Shown piece by piece: positions 25,084 to 37,455 of a stretch of 64,000 bases of DNA. The notes beneath the pieces are model-generated. The model was not told the DNA's origin. It saw only the letters and a program-made list of their open reading frames with translations, and did not search any database. Every line of letters begins with the position of its first letter. Within the stretch, counting starts at the first letter, position 1. Both the position numbers and the translations under genes were made by a program. Source of the stretch: Halisarca cf. caerulea (Eukaryota > Porifera > Demospongiae > Chondrillida > Halisarcidae); assembly GCA_963170055.1 (NCBI GenBank), contig CAUJGJ010000347.1, forward strand, positions 1,135,001 through 1,199,000, written 5' to 3'.

Positions 25084-28000
25084 TTAATATTTGTACACTT
25101 TCTTTATTGTTTCAACGCTCATCAGTTCAGTTTGTAGTGATCTCTCAAGTACCAATATCTCCCCTAACAGTAGATCTTGGTCTGTCCCCATAGCACCAGA
25201 ACAGACCTTTAGTAGGAACTGCACTGAAGTGGATAAAGAAACGTTCACTTGTTCTCTCGGCCCAGTTGGTTCGTACAAGCATCCTTCCTTAGTTCTTCTA
25301 GACAATAAAGTCTTGAGGGGAATTTTAGCTCTGATGTGGAGAGAAGATGAGCTGAATGAACAGCCTTTTTCTGTCCTGCTCACAGCCTCACAAGCAGAGC
25401 TAACACTTCTCTCTAGTTCCGTTGTCAAAGAAGTATCCACTTCTGCAGAGCAAGAACACAATTAACGGGATTCATCATTCCATTGGCTGCGTGTGTGTGC
25501 AATGCCACAGGCACACTTCACAGCACAACCAGATTAAAGTACTCATAGAGTTGGACCATGCTTGGGTCAGGGTTAGGTCAGGAGTAGCTGTGATATGAAC
25601 CATGAAATGATGGAATCACTCACTGTATTTGATGGAATCACTCACTGTATTTGGTGGAATCACCCACTGTATTTGGTGGAATCACTCACTGTATTTGGTG
25701 GAATCACTCACTGTATTTGGTGGAATCACTCACTGTATTTGGTGGAATCACTCACTGTATTTGGTGGAATCACTCACTGTATTTGGTTGTAACTCTAAAT
25801 GAACTGTAAACAATTCTCCTGCAAAATTCAGAATATCTAGCAAAGGTTTCTAGTCTTTCCAGTTCCCTACACATGAGATGAAAGTGGGAATGGGAATGTC
25901 AGTGCAAGTGGGAATGGAAAGTGTCAGTGTAGGTTGAGTGGGAAGTATGTACATATGTCAGCCAGGGTTCTATCCAGAATTAACTTTTTCTTTGGGGAGG
26001 GGGGGGGAGGGGGGTTAGGCTTCAGTATTATGGTGCATGTACGTACATGTGTTGCATGCGAGACATGACCGCAGTTTATATGTACGTGGTATCCAAGATA
26101 TCAATAAAACACAGACAGTGCACCTAGCTACAAGGAGGTGCAGATATGCACATACATGTGTGGTATCAAAGAGGTACACATTATAACAAGGGGGTCTGGG
26201 GGTATACCCCCCAGGGAAAATTTTAGGTTATGTAAGGTGGTATCTGAGGCAATTTAAGACCATTTAAGGTTGATGTGAACACTCAAGTAGGGCCTTCTCT
26301 ATAGTAATCTGTACTGCAGTTGGATTTTTTGGGGGGTGGAAGCTTGCCCCCCTCCCCTCCCCCCCCCCCCCCCCCTTGGATAAAACCCTGTCAGTGGTAA
26401 CCAGACATGAGTAACTAGAGGTGTGCAGTAAACCAACCTGGAATAGAGGGGCTGAAGAAGGTGGTTCACTCTTCTTCTCTCTCCCTCCATGTACACTAGG
26501 ACCCACTCTGACCATGCGTAGAGGAACAACTCATCACACGCCACATCATCACCATCTGGGCTATCTGCAGGGTTGTCTTCAGAGTTGTCAATACTACAGA
26601 CCACACAATGGAAGGAAGAGAGGGTTAAATCCAGTGAAGGAGCCTCACAATGGAGGGAGAGAGGGTTAAATCTAGTAAAGGAACCTCACAGTGGAGGGAG
26701 AGAGGGTTAAATCCAGTAAAGGAACCTCACAATGGAAGGAAGAGAGAGTTAAATCCAGTAAAGGAACCTCACAGTGGAAGGAAGAGAGAGTTAAATCCAG
26801 TAAAGGAACCTCACAGTGGAGGGAGAGAGGGTTAAATCCAGTAAATGAACCTTACAATGGAAGGAAGAGAGGGTTAAATCTAGTAAAGGAACCTTACAAT
26901 GGAAGGAAGAGAGGGTAAAATCTAGTAAAGGAACCTTACAATGGAAGGAAGAGAGGGTTAAATCCAGTAAAGGAACCTTACAATGGAAGGGAGAGAGGGT
27001 TAATTCCAGTTAAGGAACCTTACAATGGAAGGGAGAGAGGGTTAATTCCTGTAAAGGAACCTCACAATGGAAGGAAGAGAGGGTTAATTCCAGTTAAGGA
27101 ACCTTACAATGGAAGGGAGAGAGGATTAAACTCGGTGGCAGAGAGTGATTCTCCCAAACAGCCACTTATTAAAAAGCTGTAGTTTATGTATTAGTTATAT
27201 CCTGTCCAGGTGTGCTACAGCAGAAATACAGTGCTGGACCGAGGGTGAAGCCCGAGGTCATCAGCACTGTATTTTCTGCTGTAGCACACCTGGACAGGAT
27301 GTAACAAATTTGTATCCAGGCAACCATTCACTGTTTACTGTTGGTGTGTACAGTCTCATCTAGAGTTGATCAGTTTTAGCCACTTATACTATCAATTGAC
27401 ATCAATTGACATCAATTAGGAAGTGTGCGTATATCAGTGACCTGTGCTACATCACAAATGTCAGCACACTTTTTCCTTTGATCCATCCATGATTTGCCCC
27501 CACACCAGGATACAAGGCAATATGTACAGACAGGAGTGTGCAACCATATACACTGTACAGATCATATGTACTGTACAGATTACATGTATTGTATGTACAT
27601 ATCATTTGTAGTGTACATATGACATGTAGTGTACATATGACATGTAGTGTACATATGACAAGTAGTGTACATATGACATGTAGTGTACATATGACATGTA
27701 GTGTACATATGACATGTAGTGTACATATGACATGTAGTGTACATATGACAAGTAGTGTACATATGACATGTAGTGTACATATGACATGTAGTGTACATAT
27801 GACATGTAGTGTACATATGACAAGTAGTGTACATATGACATGTAGTGTACATATGACATGCAGTGTACATATGACATGCAGTGTACATATGACATGTAGT
27901 GTACATATGACATGTAGTGTACATATGACATGTAGTGTAAAGACAATGAGTGTGTGTACAAACACTAGTACGTAACTCACAACTCGTGAACGTCATCCAA

Positions 28001-30459
28001 AACATAGACTATCTTTAACACCAGAAATACAGCAGCCATACAAGTGAGCTCAGGAGGGACTAGTCCCCGCCCACCTACTCTCCCCCTGTCTCTGAAGCAT
28101 CCCATGGTGTCCAGTGACACAGTTGACATCAGTCGTAGGACACACCCACACACACACCTGGGTAGGTGCAGATGGTCAACAAGCTTAGGTACAATGCTGC
28201 CTATGTTTGCCGGAGGTCCAGGGGGTAGGGGTAACAACAGGTAGAGTTGTCTGGACTGTTTGTACAGTTGAGACATTGTCAGCCCATACTACAGAGAGGG
28301 GAGGGAAGATGTGCTTACAGGGAGGAGATGTTGTCACAGGGAGGATGGGAGGGAGAGATGTGGTCACAGGGAGGATGGGAGGGAGAGATGTGGTCACAGG
28401 GAGGATGGGAGGGGGAGATGTTGTCACAGGGAGGATGGGAGGGGGAGATGTGGTCACAGGAAGGATGGGAGGGGGAGATGTTGTCACAGGAAGGATGGGA
28501 GGGGGAGATGTTGTCACAGGGAGGATGGGAAGGGGAGATGTTGTCACAGGGAGGATGGGAAGGGGAGATGTGGTCACAGGGAGGATGGGAGGGGGAGATG
28601 TTGTCACAGGGAGGATGGGAGGGGGAGATGTTGTCACAGGGAGGATGGGAGGGAGAGATGTTGTCACAGGGAGCATGGGAGGGGAGATATTGTCACAGGA
28701 ATGGGAAGGGGAGATGTGGTCACAGGGAGGATGGGAGGGAGATGTGGTCACAGGGAGGATAGGAGGGGGAGATGTGGTCACAGGGAGGATAGGAGGGAGA
28801 GGGAGAGATGTGGTCACAGGGGAGATGGGAGGGGAGAAATGTATTGAACATCAAATAGTGTACAGTTTAGAGCCAACCAACCCTGGGTATGAGCTGATTC
28901 CTAAACTTGATCATATGTTTTTGAGGTACCACATCCTCCAGTCCATAGTAGGGGACGCTACCTTCTTCAATGTATCTGTACAGGGCAGAAATATGTAGTC
29001 ACAGCAGTCATCAGCAGCACACCAATCACCAGCAACGTGCCTATGCAGCAGACAGACGGCCCTACATCAGCTATGACGTTGGTTGGTTGAACTCACACGC
29101 TCACCTAATCAGCTCTAGTGGAGTAATTTTGCTTCTTGTGTAGACCAGAGCAATGTACAACAGACATACAGTCATGAGTATGGTCCCCATCTGTCCCTCC
29201 CCTTCCTTATGGGCTCTCCAATCCTTCACATCTGAGTAGCAGAACCAGAGTTCACGAACTGTCATCTGCAACATGGAACAAGTCAACACTGCAATACAAG
29301 GTTCAATGATACCAAGAGATGTTTTCTACACACAGTTTACATACATACGTGTAGGGTGTATGTGGAGGGTGTACATGGAGGGTGCACATGGAAGGTGTAG
29401 ATGGAGGGTGTACGTGGAGGGTGTACATGGAGGGTGTACGTGGAGGGTGTACGTGGAGGGTGTAGATGGAGGGTGTATGTGGAGGGTGTACGTGGAGGGT
29501 GTACGTGGAGGGTGTACGTGGAGGGTGTAGATGGAGGGTGTATGTGGAGGGTGTATGTGGAGGGTGTACGTGGAGGGTGTACGTGGAGGGTGTACGTGGA
29601 GGGTGTAGATGGAGGGTGTATGTGGAGGGTGTACATGGAGGGTGCACATGGAAGGTGTAGATGGAGGGTGTACGCGGAGGGTGTACGTGGAGGGTGTACG
29701 TGGAGGGTGTAGATGGAGGGAGTAGATGGAGGGTGTACGTGGAGGGTGTACGTGGAGGGTGTACGTGGAGGGTGTACGTGGAGGGTGTACATGGAGGGTG
29801 CACATGGAAGGTGTAGATGGAGGGTGTACGTGGAGGGTGTACGTGGAGGGTGTATGTGGAGGGTATACGTGGAGGGTGTACGTGGAGGATGCACGTGGAG
29901 GGTGTACGTGGAGGGTATACGTGGAGGGTGTAGATGGAGGGTGTAGATGGAGGGTGTACGCGGAGGGTGTACGTGGAGGGTGTACGTGGAGGGTGTAGAT
30001 GGAGGGAGTAGATGGAGGGTGTACGTGGAGGGTGTACGTGGAGGGTGTACATACACAGAGAGCACTCAAATATTAAGTAAACCTCAAAGTTCTCTGGCAC
30101 TCCTAATGGCCCTAGAGATTCGCACTGCACTTTCAGCACTGCCTGTAGGATATCCGCCAAATCCACTTCACTCTCATCCAGAGAATCTAATAAATCACTT
30201 CTAGTTAATTTAATTTTCTTCTTCTTAATTTCATGTCGGAAACCTCCAGTACTTTCTGTAGTTGCTTCCGTTACCTCTTCCCTTAAATTCTATTGCAAAA
30301 CAACAAAATATCGCGTGCTAAAACTCGTAGTTAGAGTATCTATGCTACCAATGACGTCGACTACGTACGCACTTGTGATTGAGATCCGCATTCCACGCAA
30401 TAGAACAATCCGTCACTCAAGCTAAACTCAGTGAAACCACAAACTTCACAAGTTGGCAT
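25084..30459 (-). CDS. TAF1B: TAF1B, RNA polymerase I SL1 subunit (TFIIB-like)
   Basis: Core promoter factor for rRNA genes. Exons in transcription order: 30459-30373, 30289-30083, 29265-29105, 28975-28882, 28288-28158, 28091-27981, 26593-26438, about 25442-25084. The start MPTCEVCGFTEFSLSDGLFY gives an N-terminal zinc ribbon (CxxC...CVEC). LKVQCESLGPLGVP, MTVCLLYIALVYTRSKITPL, RYIEEGSVPYYGL, AAVFLVLKIVYVLDD and the C-terminal region correspond in order to the human TAF1B cyclin-like folds (LAFCYLSLLWQREAITL; VVLKLLFLLDD). Six of seven junctions agree in phase. The last (26438 to 25442) does not, so one small exon is probably missed in 25443-26437. About 435 codons are visible against 588 in human, mainly because the loop before the first cyclin fold is short. 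It shares a promoter with SCLT1. Confidence 0.87.
25443..26437. repeat. TAF1B last intron, with 22-bp repeat (25605-25790)
   Basis: Eight copies of GGAATCACTCACTGTATTTG plus GT are followed by unique sequence with homopolymer G and C tracts at 25990 and 26355. The interval may hide one short TAF1B exon on the minus strand, which I could not place. Confidence 0.8.
26594..27980. repeat. TAF1B intron with two arrays (41-bp and 18-bp units)
   Basis: 26595-27130 holds about thirteen copies of a ~41-bp unit (GGAACCTCACAATGGAAGGA then AGAGAGGGTTAAATCCAGTAA). 27590-27945 holds about twenty copies of the 18-bp ATGACATGTAGTGTACAT. Between them 27180-27300 has an inverted pair, TATCCTGTCCAGGTGTGCTA and its reverse complement, with CAGCAGAAATACAGTGCTG, able to form a hairpin. 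Confidence 0.9.
28289..28881. repeat. 30-bp G-rich minisatellite, TAF1B intron
   Basis: Seventeen units of GGATGGGAGGGGGAGATGTT plus GTCACAGGGA cover 28310-28830. GTCACAGGGA alternates with GGTCACAGG variants. On the transcribed (minus) strand it is C-rich. Confidence 0.93.
29266..30082. repeat. 13-bp minisatellite GAGGGTGTACGTG, TAF1B intron
   Basis: More than 50 units of GGTGTACGTGGAG with TAGATG, ACATGG and TATGTG variants occur between 29345 and 30055, arranged in a higher-order pattern of about 170 bp that recurs at least three times. Confidence 0.94.
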
Positions 30460-30586
30460 GGTCGAAACATAATTAAAGAGATGCTTCAATTAAAACAGAG
30501 GTGGTAAATAAGTAAAGAAATCACCCCCGAAATCACCCCACCACAGCGGACATTTTTGCATGGCGCCCAGATATCACGTGATCCAG
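30460..30586. promoter_or_regulatory. 127-bp divergent promoter of TAF1B and SCLT1
   Basis: Start codons of the minus-strand TAF1B and plus-strand SCLT1 are 127 bp apart. The interval has no TATA box. It contains the palindromic E-box TCACGTGA at 30574-30581, six bases before the SCLT1 ATG, followed by ATGATGGCGGCGG across the start codon, resembling a YY1-type ATGGCGGC element. Transcription start sites are unknown. Confidence 0.6.
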
Positions 30587-33500
30587 ATGATGGCGGCGGA
30601 ACAGGTAGACCCTCGACTAGACCATAGACACTCTGACCTGGAGTTTCTCAAGGACCAAGGTAAGGGGTATCTATGGTATAGCGAAAGAGAAACAGACCTA
30701 TTTGTGCTCGTTATATCTTACACCTGAAACAAATTTTTGTAGTTCAGCGTTTGAGTGATGCTCTTTCGAGATACCAGGAAAAGTATCCTCCCGTATCGAC
30801 CGATGGCCAGGTACGTACATTAGGTGTTCTTTGTCTGCTGTGCGTGTATAGGTTCCATTGTGACCCCTCTTGTGGACTTGCAACTTTAGCGTGGGCTGCT
30901 GAACTCGGACGGTCCCAGACCAGCGTGGCTGTACAATAAGAGGTGCGTTTTATTATTTCGAAGCTCGTCAGCCCTAGCCTCATCCCTCTTCCTCTGCATA
31001 GCCTCCTTGCTCCTCTGATCGCAGAGTACGACTCGGTCATAAGCCAACAGACGAAGGAACTTAATTTGCAGAAGGTAAGATATAGTAAACCCAATGAGCA
31101 CTATTGACTGTCCCGTTCTTGCACTAAGGCTGCTATTGAAGGACTGACCTCAAAGCTCAAGATAGTTTGTGAAGATAATGCAAAGTACCATGGACCCAGT
31201 TTGCATGCGTTGTGTTGTTCTGTTGTCCAGCTACCTTGCCTTCATTCCTACTGTAGATTGCAGGACATCTGTCAGAGGTCAGCAGAGGCCGGTCATCTCT
31301 CCTCTGGCCGGGGAGGCGGCAGAAGAAGCTTGGATGTTGACCTGGTTGATCACCTTCAGCAGCAGTTGGAGTCTGTCAAGGAGGAGAGGACTAGTTATCA
31401 GAAGATGGCAGAAGCCAATGAGGAAGAGCTGAGGGAAATGCAAAAGGTGTACCGGGATGTGTCTGTCTTGAATAAGCACTTTAAAGAAGACCTAGCATCA
31501 ACTAAGGTGTTTGTCTCTGCAGTGTGGGTGGTTGTGGGTGAACGACTTAGGATTGCCATGCACAATACCACTAAATATGTATCAAGATATTATCTAGGTT
31601 TGTATCAGGATATTATCTAGGTTTGTATCAGGATATTATCTAGGTTTGTATCAGGATATTATCTAGGTTTGTATCAGGATATTATCTAGGTTTGTATCAG
31701 GATATTATCTAGGTTTGTATTACAATGCATCGCAGAATCAACAATACCATTAGAGTTGTCTATCAGTTGATCATCTTTGTAAGTGCAAACCATTTATGTT
31801 TGTCTGCAGTCACATTTCCTAGTTACTGTAAGAGACCTTCCAATGTATGACGTCTCCATTTGTGGTATTGCACAGTCTATGGTAGCACCATAGATACTCT
31901 AATCATAGATTATATAAAACGTTACGGGATTGGAAACTCCCGATTCCAATGATGACCTATGCGTGTTGCAAGTGCAAATTCGTTACGTCATTAACCAATC
32001 AAATTTTTGTGTCCTTATATGGTGTGAAAATGGCGTCGATTGGTGAAATTTCCAGTGTTTCTTTGTTTTTGGACAGTTTAGAGGCAGTTATTCACCATGA
32101 AATCTTTTCTATTGCTTCGAAATGTAACTTAATATCGAAACGGGTAGATCGATTCTTCGTACAAAGATTTCGCCGAATGGTGACATCATCGCAAACAGAC
32201 GGGCAAGAGCAAAAAAATTAACGTACCCGGTACGAATGGCTCGGCTTCCGTGTTTGACTACGAATTGTGTAGGTTATTCCGTAAATCTAGACGATGTATA
32301 CTGTGATTACATTGAACACGGACTTATACTGAAGCCACTGTCGTTCGAACGAAAATAATCGGAAGTAGTTTATGGAAGAAATTGTGTACACAAGCAGAGC
32401 TGCGCAAAATGCTTTCTAACGTCAATATCACCCAGCCAAACTGTTCAAAGGCGACGGTAAGCGTGTAATCTCGTGCATTAAGTCGTGATCTACTCATTGA
32501 AGCCTTTTCTGGCAGTACTGGGTGTTCACTGTTTCCGAAACTGTGTACACAAAGTTCTAATGACAATTTTGCTATTAATGGCGGTTTCTTCTTATTCGGA
32601 CAGATTTATAGTTTCCTGAATGGTCTGAAAGGATAGATATTATTAATATGCGCTACAGTATAACACATAGAAAACCAACCACACTCTGAAACGATAACGA
32701 ATAGCAGAAAAGAACTTTCTTCACACCCACGCAATTGCAACACGCACGGTTCTCGGTTAATCGCAATTAATATTGCTGACTACACGTTATAACACATATA
32801 AATACTAAAGTTTCCAATCCCGTAACGTTTTATTACCGAGCGGTAGCGAGGTTAATTGATTCAGTCGCAGACGGGACTCCATTCGAGGTTGCCCACGCAT
32901 TCGGCGGGTAAATTACTACCTTTAGGCCAATGAGCTAAAAACTTTGCACGCGAATTGCGACTCGACTTCACAGGTTTATTGCATGTTTACATCTAAAAGT
33001 AACTCGCCGAGAGGAATTCTTCACGTTAAGCTGTTGATCGCTTCGTTGGGCGATCTCGCTGATCGATAAAGGCAGAAAAACCTCCCTTTTTTGGTCAACA
33101 CCAGGCGATGTCAGACTTCAACGTTCGGTCCTTTTCCCCGTGTTCGAATACATAAAAAATGACACTCTTGAATTTATCGTAAGCGATTTTAGATTACTTT
33201 CGAACGAAAGGAAGGATATGTGATATTGCGATTCGGGCCACTAAATAGCCACGCCATTGTGACGGCCATTTGCCAGCCCTGCCAACTGTGACTATAGATT
33301 GTGTGTGCGGCCATGTTTCCGTACAAACGCCGAGTGCGGAGCAGGAAGGAGAGTGCATGCCTTTTGCCGCCATCGGCGCCTTCGTAAAGAAGGAATATGC
33401 TGGCATAGGTGTGGAAACAATAGGTGTTGAAATTTTACAGGCATAATGCGGGAATATAATTGATCACAAATTTTATATTGGCATGCCCAATGCATATGCT

Positions 33501-36500
33501 GCAGGGGGTTCAGATAAGTGGCCAATAGCTCAACTATTATATACTCTGAGTACTACTAGGGAGTGTATTTTGTCTAGTGAGTTTGTCAGGACAAGCAGTA
33601 GTGTTGAAATTCGTGTGAGTGCAGAACTAAAAAACTGATTACGGTTTATACCAAAATTATGAAAATGTGTACTAACATGGTGACTAAGAGACAAGTCGTC
33701 AACTGATCATGAGCTATGAATAGTCCAAACATTCAGCATTGCAGAAGGTATCACTGTTCAAAAAGCATGTATGATCCCTTTAAAATGTCCCATTCCTTCA
33801 CACAGGACCAAAGGGGTTTGTTTGGCTACATGAGACTAGCTCACAACTACATTATAATTTTATGCAATCAATTATTTCATCCATATTCCCATTCCCATTC
33901 AATTTCAATGTCCTTTCCTTTTAGCGAGGTTCTGAACTTTGTTCACGACTAGTATTATCTATGCTCTAATCTATACCCCACCTGTTTAGGCTGAGTGAGT
34001 CATAAATGTGTGCTTTTCCGATTGATTAATTGATTAATTAACTGTGGGAGTGAGAAGTAGGGGCAATGAAACTGCAATGCTGTGCTTGTCAGCACAGGTC
34101 AAATTCACCGCATTGCAGCCTCTTGGGACAGCCTGCACCTTGCAGCTGTGTTATGACAAGGAATATGTTTGGTGTAGATCCTATTGTCTAGAGAACATAA
34201 CAGAGAGCTTTAGCACAACGTTTTTGCGTAATGTTATAGATTAGTGTTAACGTTCACACGAATAACGGAAATGATTTTTAGCATAGTGTTGTATTGGAAA
34301 ATGGCGTCGTTGACTACAGACGAAGAAATGCTTCTGGCGATTCTTGATTCAGACAGTGACTCTGATGTAGAAGAATTCATTCTAATTTCTGCACTACAAA
34401 GGCAGACCGAAAGAGGGAATTAGAGAGTCTGAAACGAACGAAAAAGGGCTCTCCACCGCTGCAAGTTCTCTCAGCAATAAAACATCATCTCTCGCCTGAA
34501 ATCGCATCCTAGACTGCTTTCCTTGGGTGTGGTGTGGGGTGTCCGTGTGATCCACCGCATTATTTATGGTAGTGGAGGTAGAGGTAGAAGTGCTAGCACT
34601 GAGAGGATCCATATCAAACGGCAAAGAAAAACTTGGCTAAAAAGTGACGTAGAAGACAACAGGAATGTAGCTTGACGAATCTCAACCACAGAAACAATGA
34701 CTGGGCTAAAATCAATCCTTAAATCTAAGTTGGCAGCTTCCTTAGAGTAGAAAAACGGCCCATCGCAATCTTCACTTTACTGTGCTAACTTGACGTTATT
34801 AGCAACCCTATTGTGTTTGAAACCTTATCAAAACCACTACATTTTTGCAACTGCAACGTTATTAGCTAATAGCACGTTATGCTAAAGCTCTCTAATATTG
34901 CGGTAACACTGTACAGTGTGTGTGTGTATGCATGTGTATGTGTTTGTACGTATGTTTGTAGGTATCAGTAGGAAAGTCACCAGAAATTAATAAAGAGCAG
35001 TACACATCAATGAATCCAGTGCTATATGTAGTTACGAGCATAGCCAGTTTTCTATTTCTGTCATGTTAGCGGAGACGGTTTGAACTACCCATGCATTTGA
35101 TTAATTTTCGGGTAACATTTGTTCAATTTAGTCCTATTTTAGGTCACTTTGGATGCAAATTACTCGGAAGGTGCTCGTCAAAATTTGCAGTAGCTAAAAC
35201 TGGCAAAGAGGGACGTTTGTGTTTTTCGAGGCTAGGCAAGAGATTCGTTCAAAAGTCTAACTAAAACTTTGCTATTTAGGGAAATAAAAAACTCCCTTTC
35301 TGCCTCCTGATGCCAAATAGCTCTATTGTAGAAAAGCAATCGACGCATTAAAGCACAGAACTAGGCCATATCTTGGGACTACTTCTTTGTTTGTGGAAAT
35401 TTGTCTTTGCTTTTGGCAGGGTTCTGACTATTATGTTTGGGGGCTGCGAATTGGTCAGCCATCTCAGTCGACATGTTCTGCCACGTGATAGTCATGTGTA
35501 TGTGACGTCGACATGGACGTCGACCATGCACTATCTCGCGAGTACTGTACTTTGCGTACATCTAGTTAAACATTATTCCCTCATATATATTTACATTCTA
35601 TTGCTGCACTAAAATCATCTTAGTGTATCAGTAGCAAAAGATTCTGTTCACTAAAACCAGTGAAAGCAAAGATATATCATAGAAGTGGATTGCAGCCACA
35701 TTTGCTGAGCTTGCTAACCTTCAAATTAGGTGTAAGCAATTACTAATTTGCACCCAATCAAATCTTCTGTCACCTATCACAGGCACCTCAACTCATTGTA
35801 GTGTGTGTAGGAATCAAGTAGGATTGTTTTACAATGGCTGAATATGGAATGGCTGAGATTTTTTTAGCACTGTGCTGTGCTGCTCTACCAGGCTTTAGCA
35901 CTGTGCTGTGCTGCTCTACCAGGCTTTAGCACTGTGCTGTGCTGCTCTACCAGGCTTTAGCACGGTGCTGTGCTGCTCTACCAGGCTTTAGCACGGTGCT
36001 GTGCTGCTCTACCAGGCTTTAGCACGGTGCTGTGCTGCTCTACTAAGCTTTAGCACGGTGCTGTGCTGCTCTACTAGGCTTTAGCACTGTGCTGTGCTGC
36101 TCTACCAGGCTTTAGCACGGTGCTGTGCTGCTCTACCAGGCTTTAGCACGGTGCTGTGCTGCTCTACCAGGCTTTAGCACGGTGCTGTGCTGCTCTACCA
36201 GGCTTTAGCACGGTGCTGTGCTGCTCTACTAGGCTTTAGCACTGTGCTGTGCTGCTCTACCAGGCTTTAGCACGGTGCTGTGCTGCTCTACCAGGCTTTA
36301 GCACGGTGCTGTGCTGCTCTACCAGGCTTTAGCACGGTGCTGTGCTGCTCTACTAGGCTTTAGCACGGTGCTGTGCTGCTCTACTAGGCTTTAGCACGGT
36401 GCTGTGCTGCTCTACCAGGCTTTAGCACGGTGCTGTGCTGCTCTACCAGGCTTTAGCACGGTGCTGTGCTGCTCTACTAGGCTTTAGCACGGTGCTGTGC

Positions 36501-36778
36501 TGCTCTACCAGGCTTTAGCACGGTGCTGTGCTGCTCTACCAGGCTTTAGCACGGTGCTGTGCTGCTCTACCAGGCTTTAGCACGGTGCTGTGCTGCTCTA
36601 CCAGGCTTTAGCACGGTGCTGTGCTGCTCTACTAGGCTTTAGCACGGTGCTGTGCTGCTCTACCAGGCTTTAGTGGCTTTCCTGGATTCCGATGCTTCTC
36701 TCCTGGCATCACCATGCTGTGTTATTGCTGCTCATGCACCTCCTTGATCGTATTCCTGAAAGTAACCCTTGTGTGTGT

Positions 36779-36839
<61 letters not shown>

Positions 36840-37403
36840 GTTCACGATAACTTTTCGGAGGTGTCTGGACAATTTGTCAGGACAAACTCCAGAATGTACA
36901 GACGTTCACATATTTGCTCGGACATGATAATTTTGATAAGCAATCACATACTTTGCCCACTTCTCCTTGCTATCATGTATGCGGTTGTAAGCAAGCATAC
37001 ATATAGAGCTTCTGGTATTTTCATACTGTTTTTAGTAGCAATGTAGTATTTTCCCACTTTTATTACCATGTACACTATGTTTTCATTTGCAAACAGTATT
37101 ATTACATTCAGTGCAAGTAAAGAGGCTTGTACAACGTGCTTTTATAGCACCAGAGTCCACATATACCTAGGAGAGGCTGCTTTGAACTGCAGGGCTACTA
37201 ATCAGCTGTTTGTTTCCTTTAGTTCCACTACCTAATTAATAGCAGAAAGTGACAGACCACAAATCTGTCACCTGAACAATGACAGCCTCCAACAGCCATA
37301 AACACTTCCTTTGAGCTGACACACAATGTCAGGACAAAATTGATACCATTCAGACATTCACAGAATTGATTGGAAAATGTATCCAAATGTTATTTCGAAC
37401 ACT

Positions 37404-37455
<52 letters not shown>

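Larger units (their letters stand above)
34966..36684. mobile_element. TIR element copy A (expanded), related to 55241-55660
   Basis: Left end GGAAAGTCACCAGAAA and right end TTTAGTGGCTTTCCTG match the ends of the copy at 55241-55660, with long similarity between (TAAACATTATTCCC, CTGAGCTTGCTA, CACCCAATCAAAT, TTTTACAATGGCTGAATATG). Relative to that copy, this one carries a nested insertion (35035-35568) and a 31-bp array (35868-36670). It has no coding capacity. Confidence 0.8.

Noticed and set aside
25103..25108. AATAAA on the minus strand as TAF1B polyadenylation signal
   Set aside because: It lies within the last codons (ETIKKVYKY) before the stop, so it is coding and too early.
25091..25465. 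Plus-strand 124-codon ORF with an apparent signal-peptide-like start
   Set aside because: It is antisense to the last TAF1B exon, whose minus-strand reading matches the family C terminus.
28982..29078. Minus-strand segment encoding a hydrophobic GTLLVIGVLLMTAVTTYFC stretch that looked like a transmembrane exon
   Set aside because: It cannot be joined in phase. The acceptor CTGTACAG at 28976-28983 joins exon 29105-29265 directly to RYIEEGSVPYYGL, which matches TAF1B, so this is intron.
30587..31184. Assignment of the plus-strand gene to CEP89
   Set aside because: A short LSRYQ...W...L.PL..AYE similarity exists, but the N-terminal [18 protein letters not shown] and overall length and order fit SCLT1 better.
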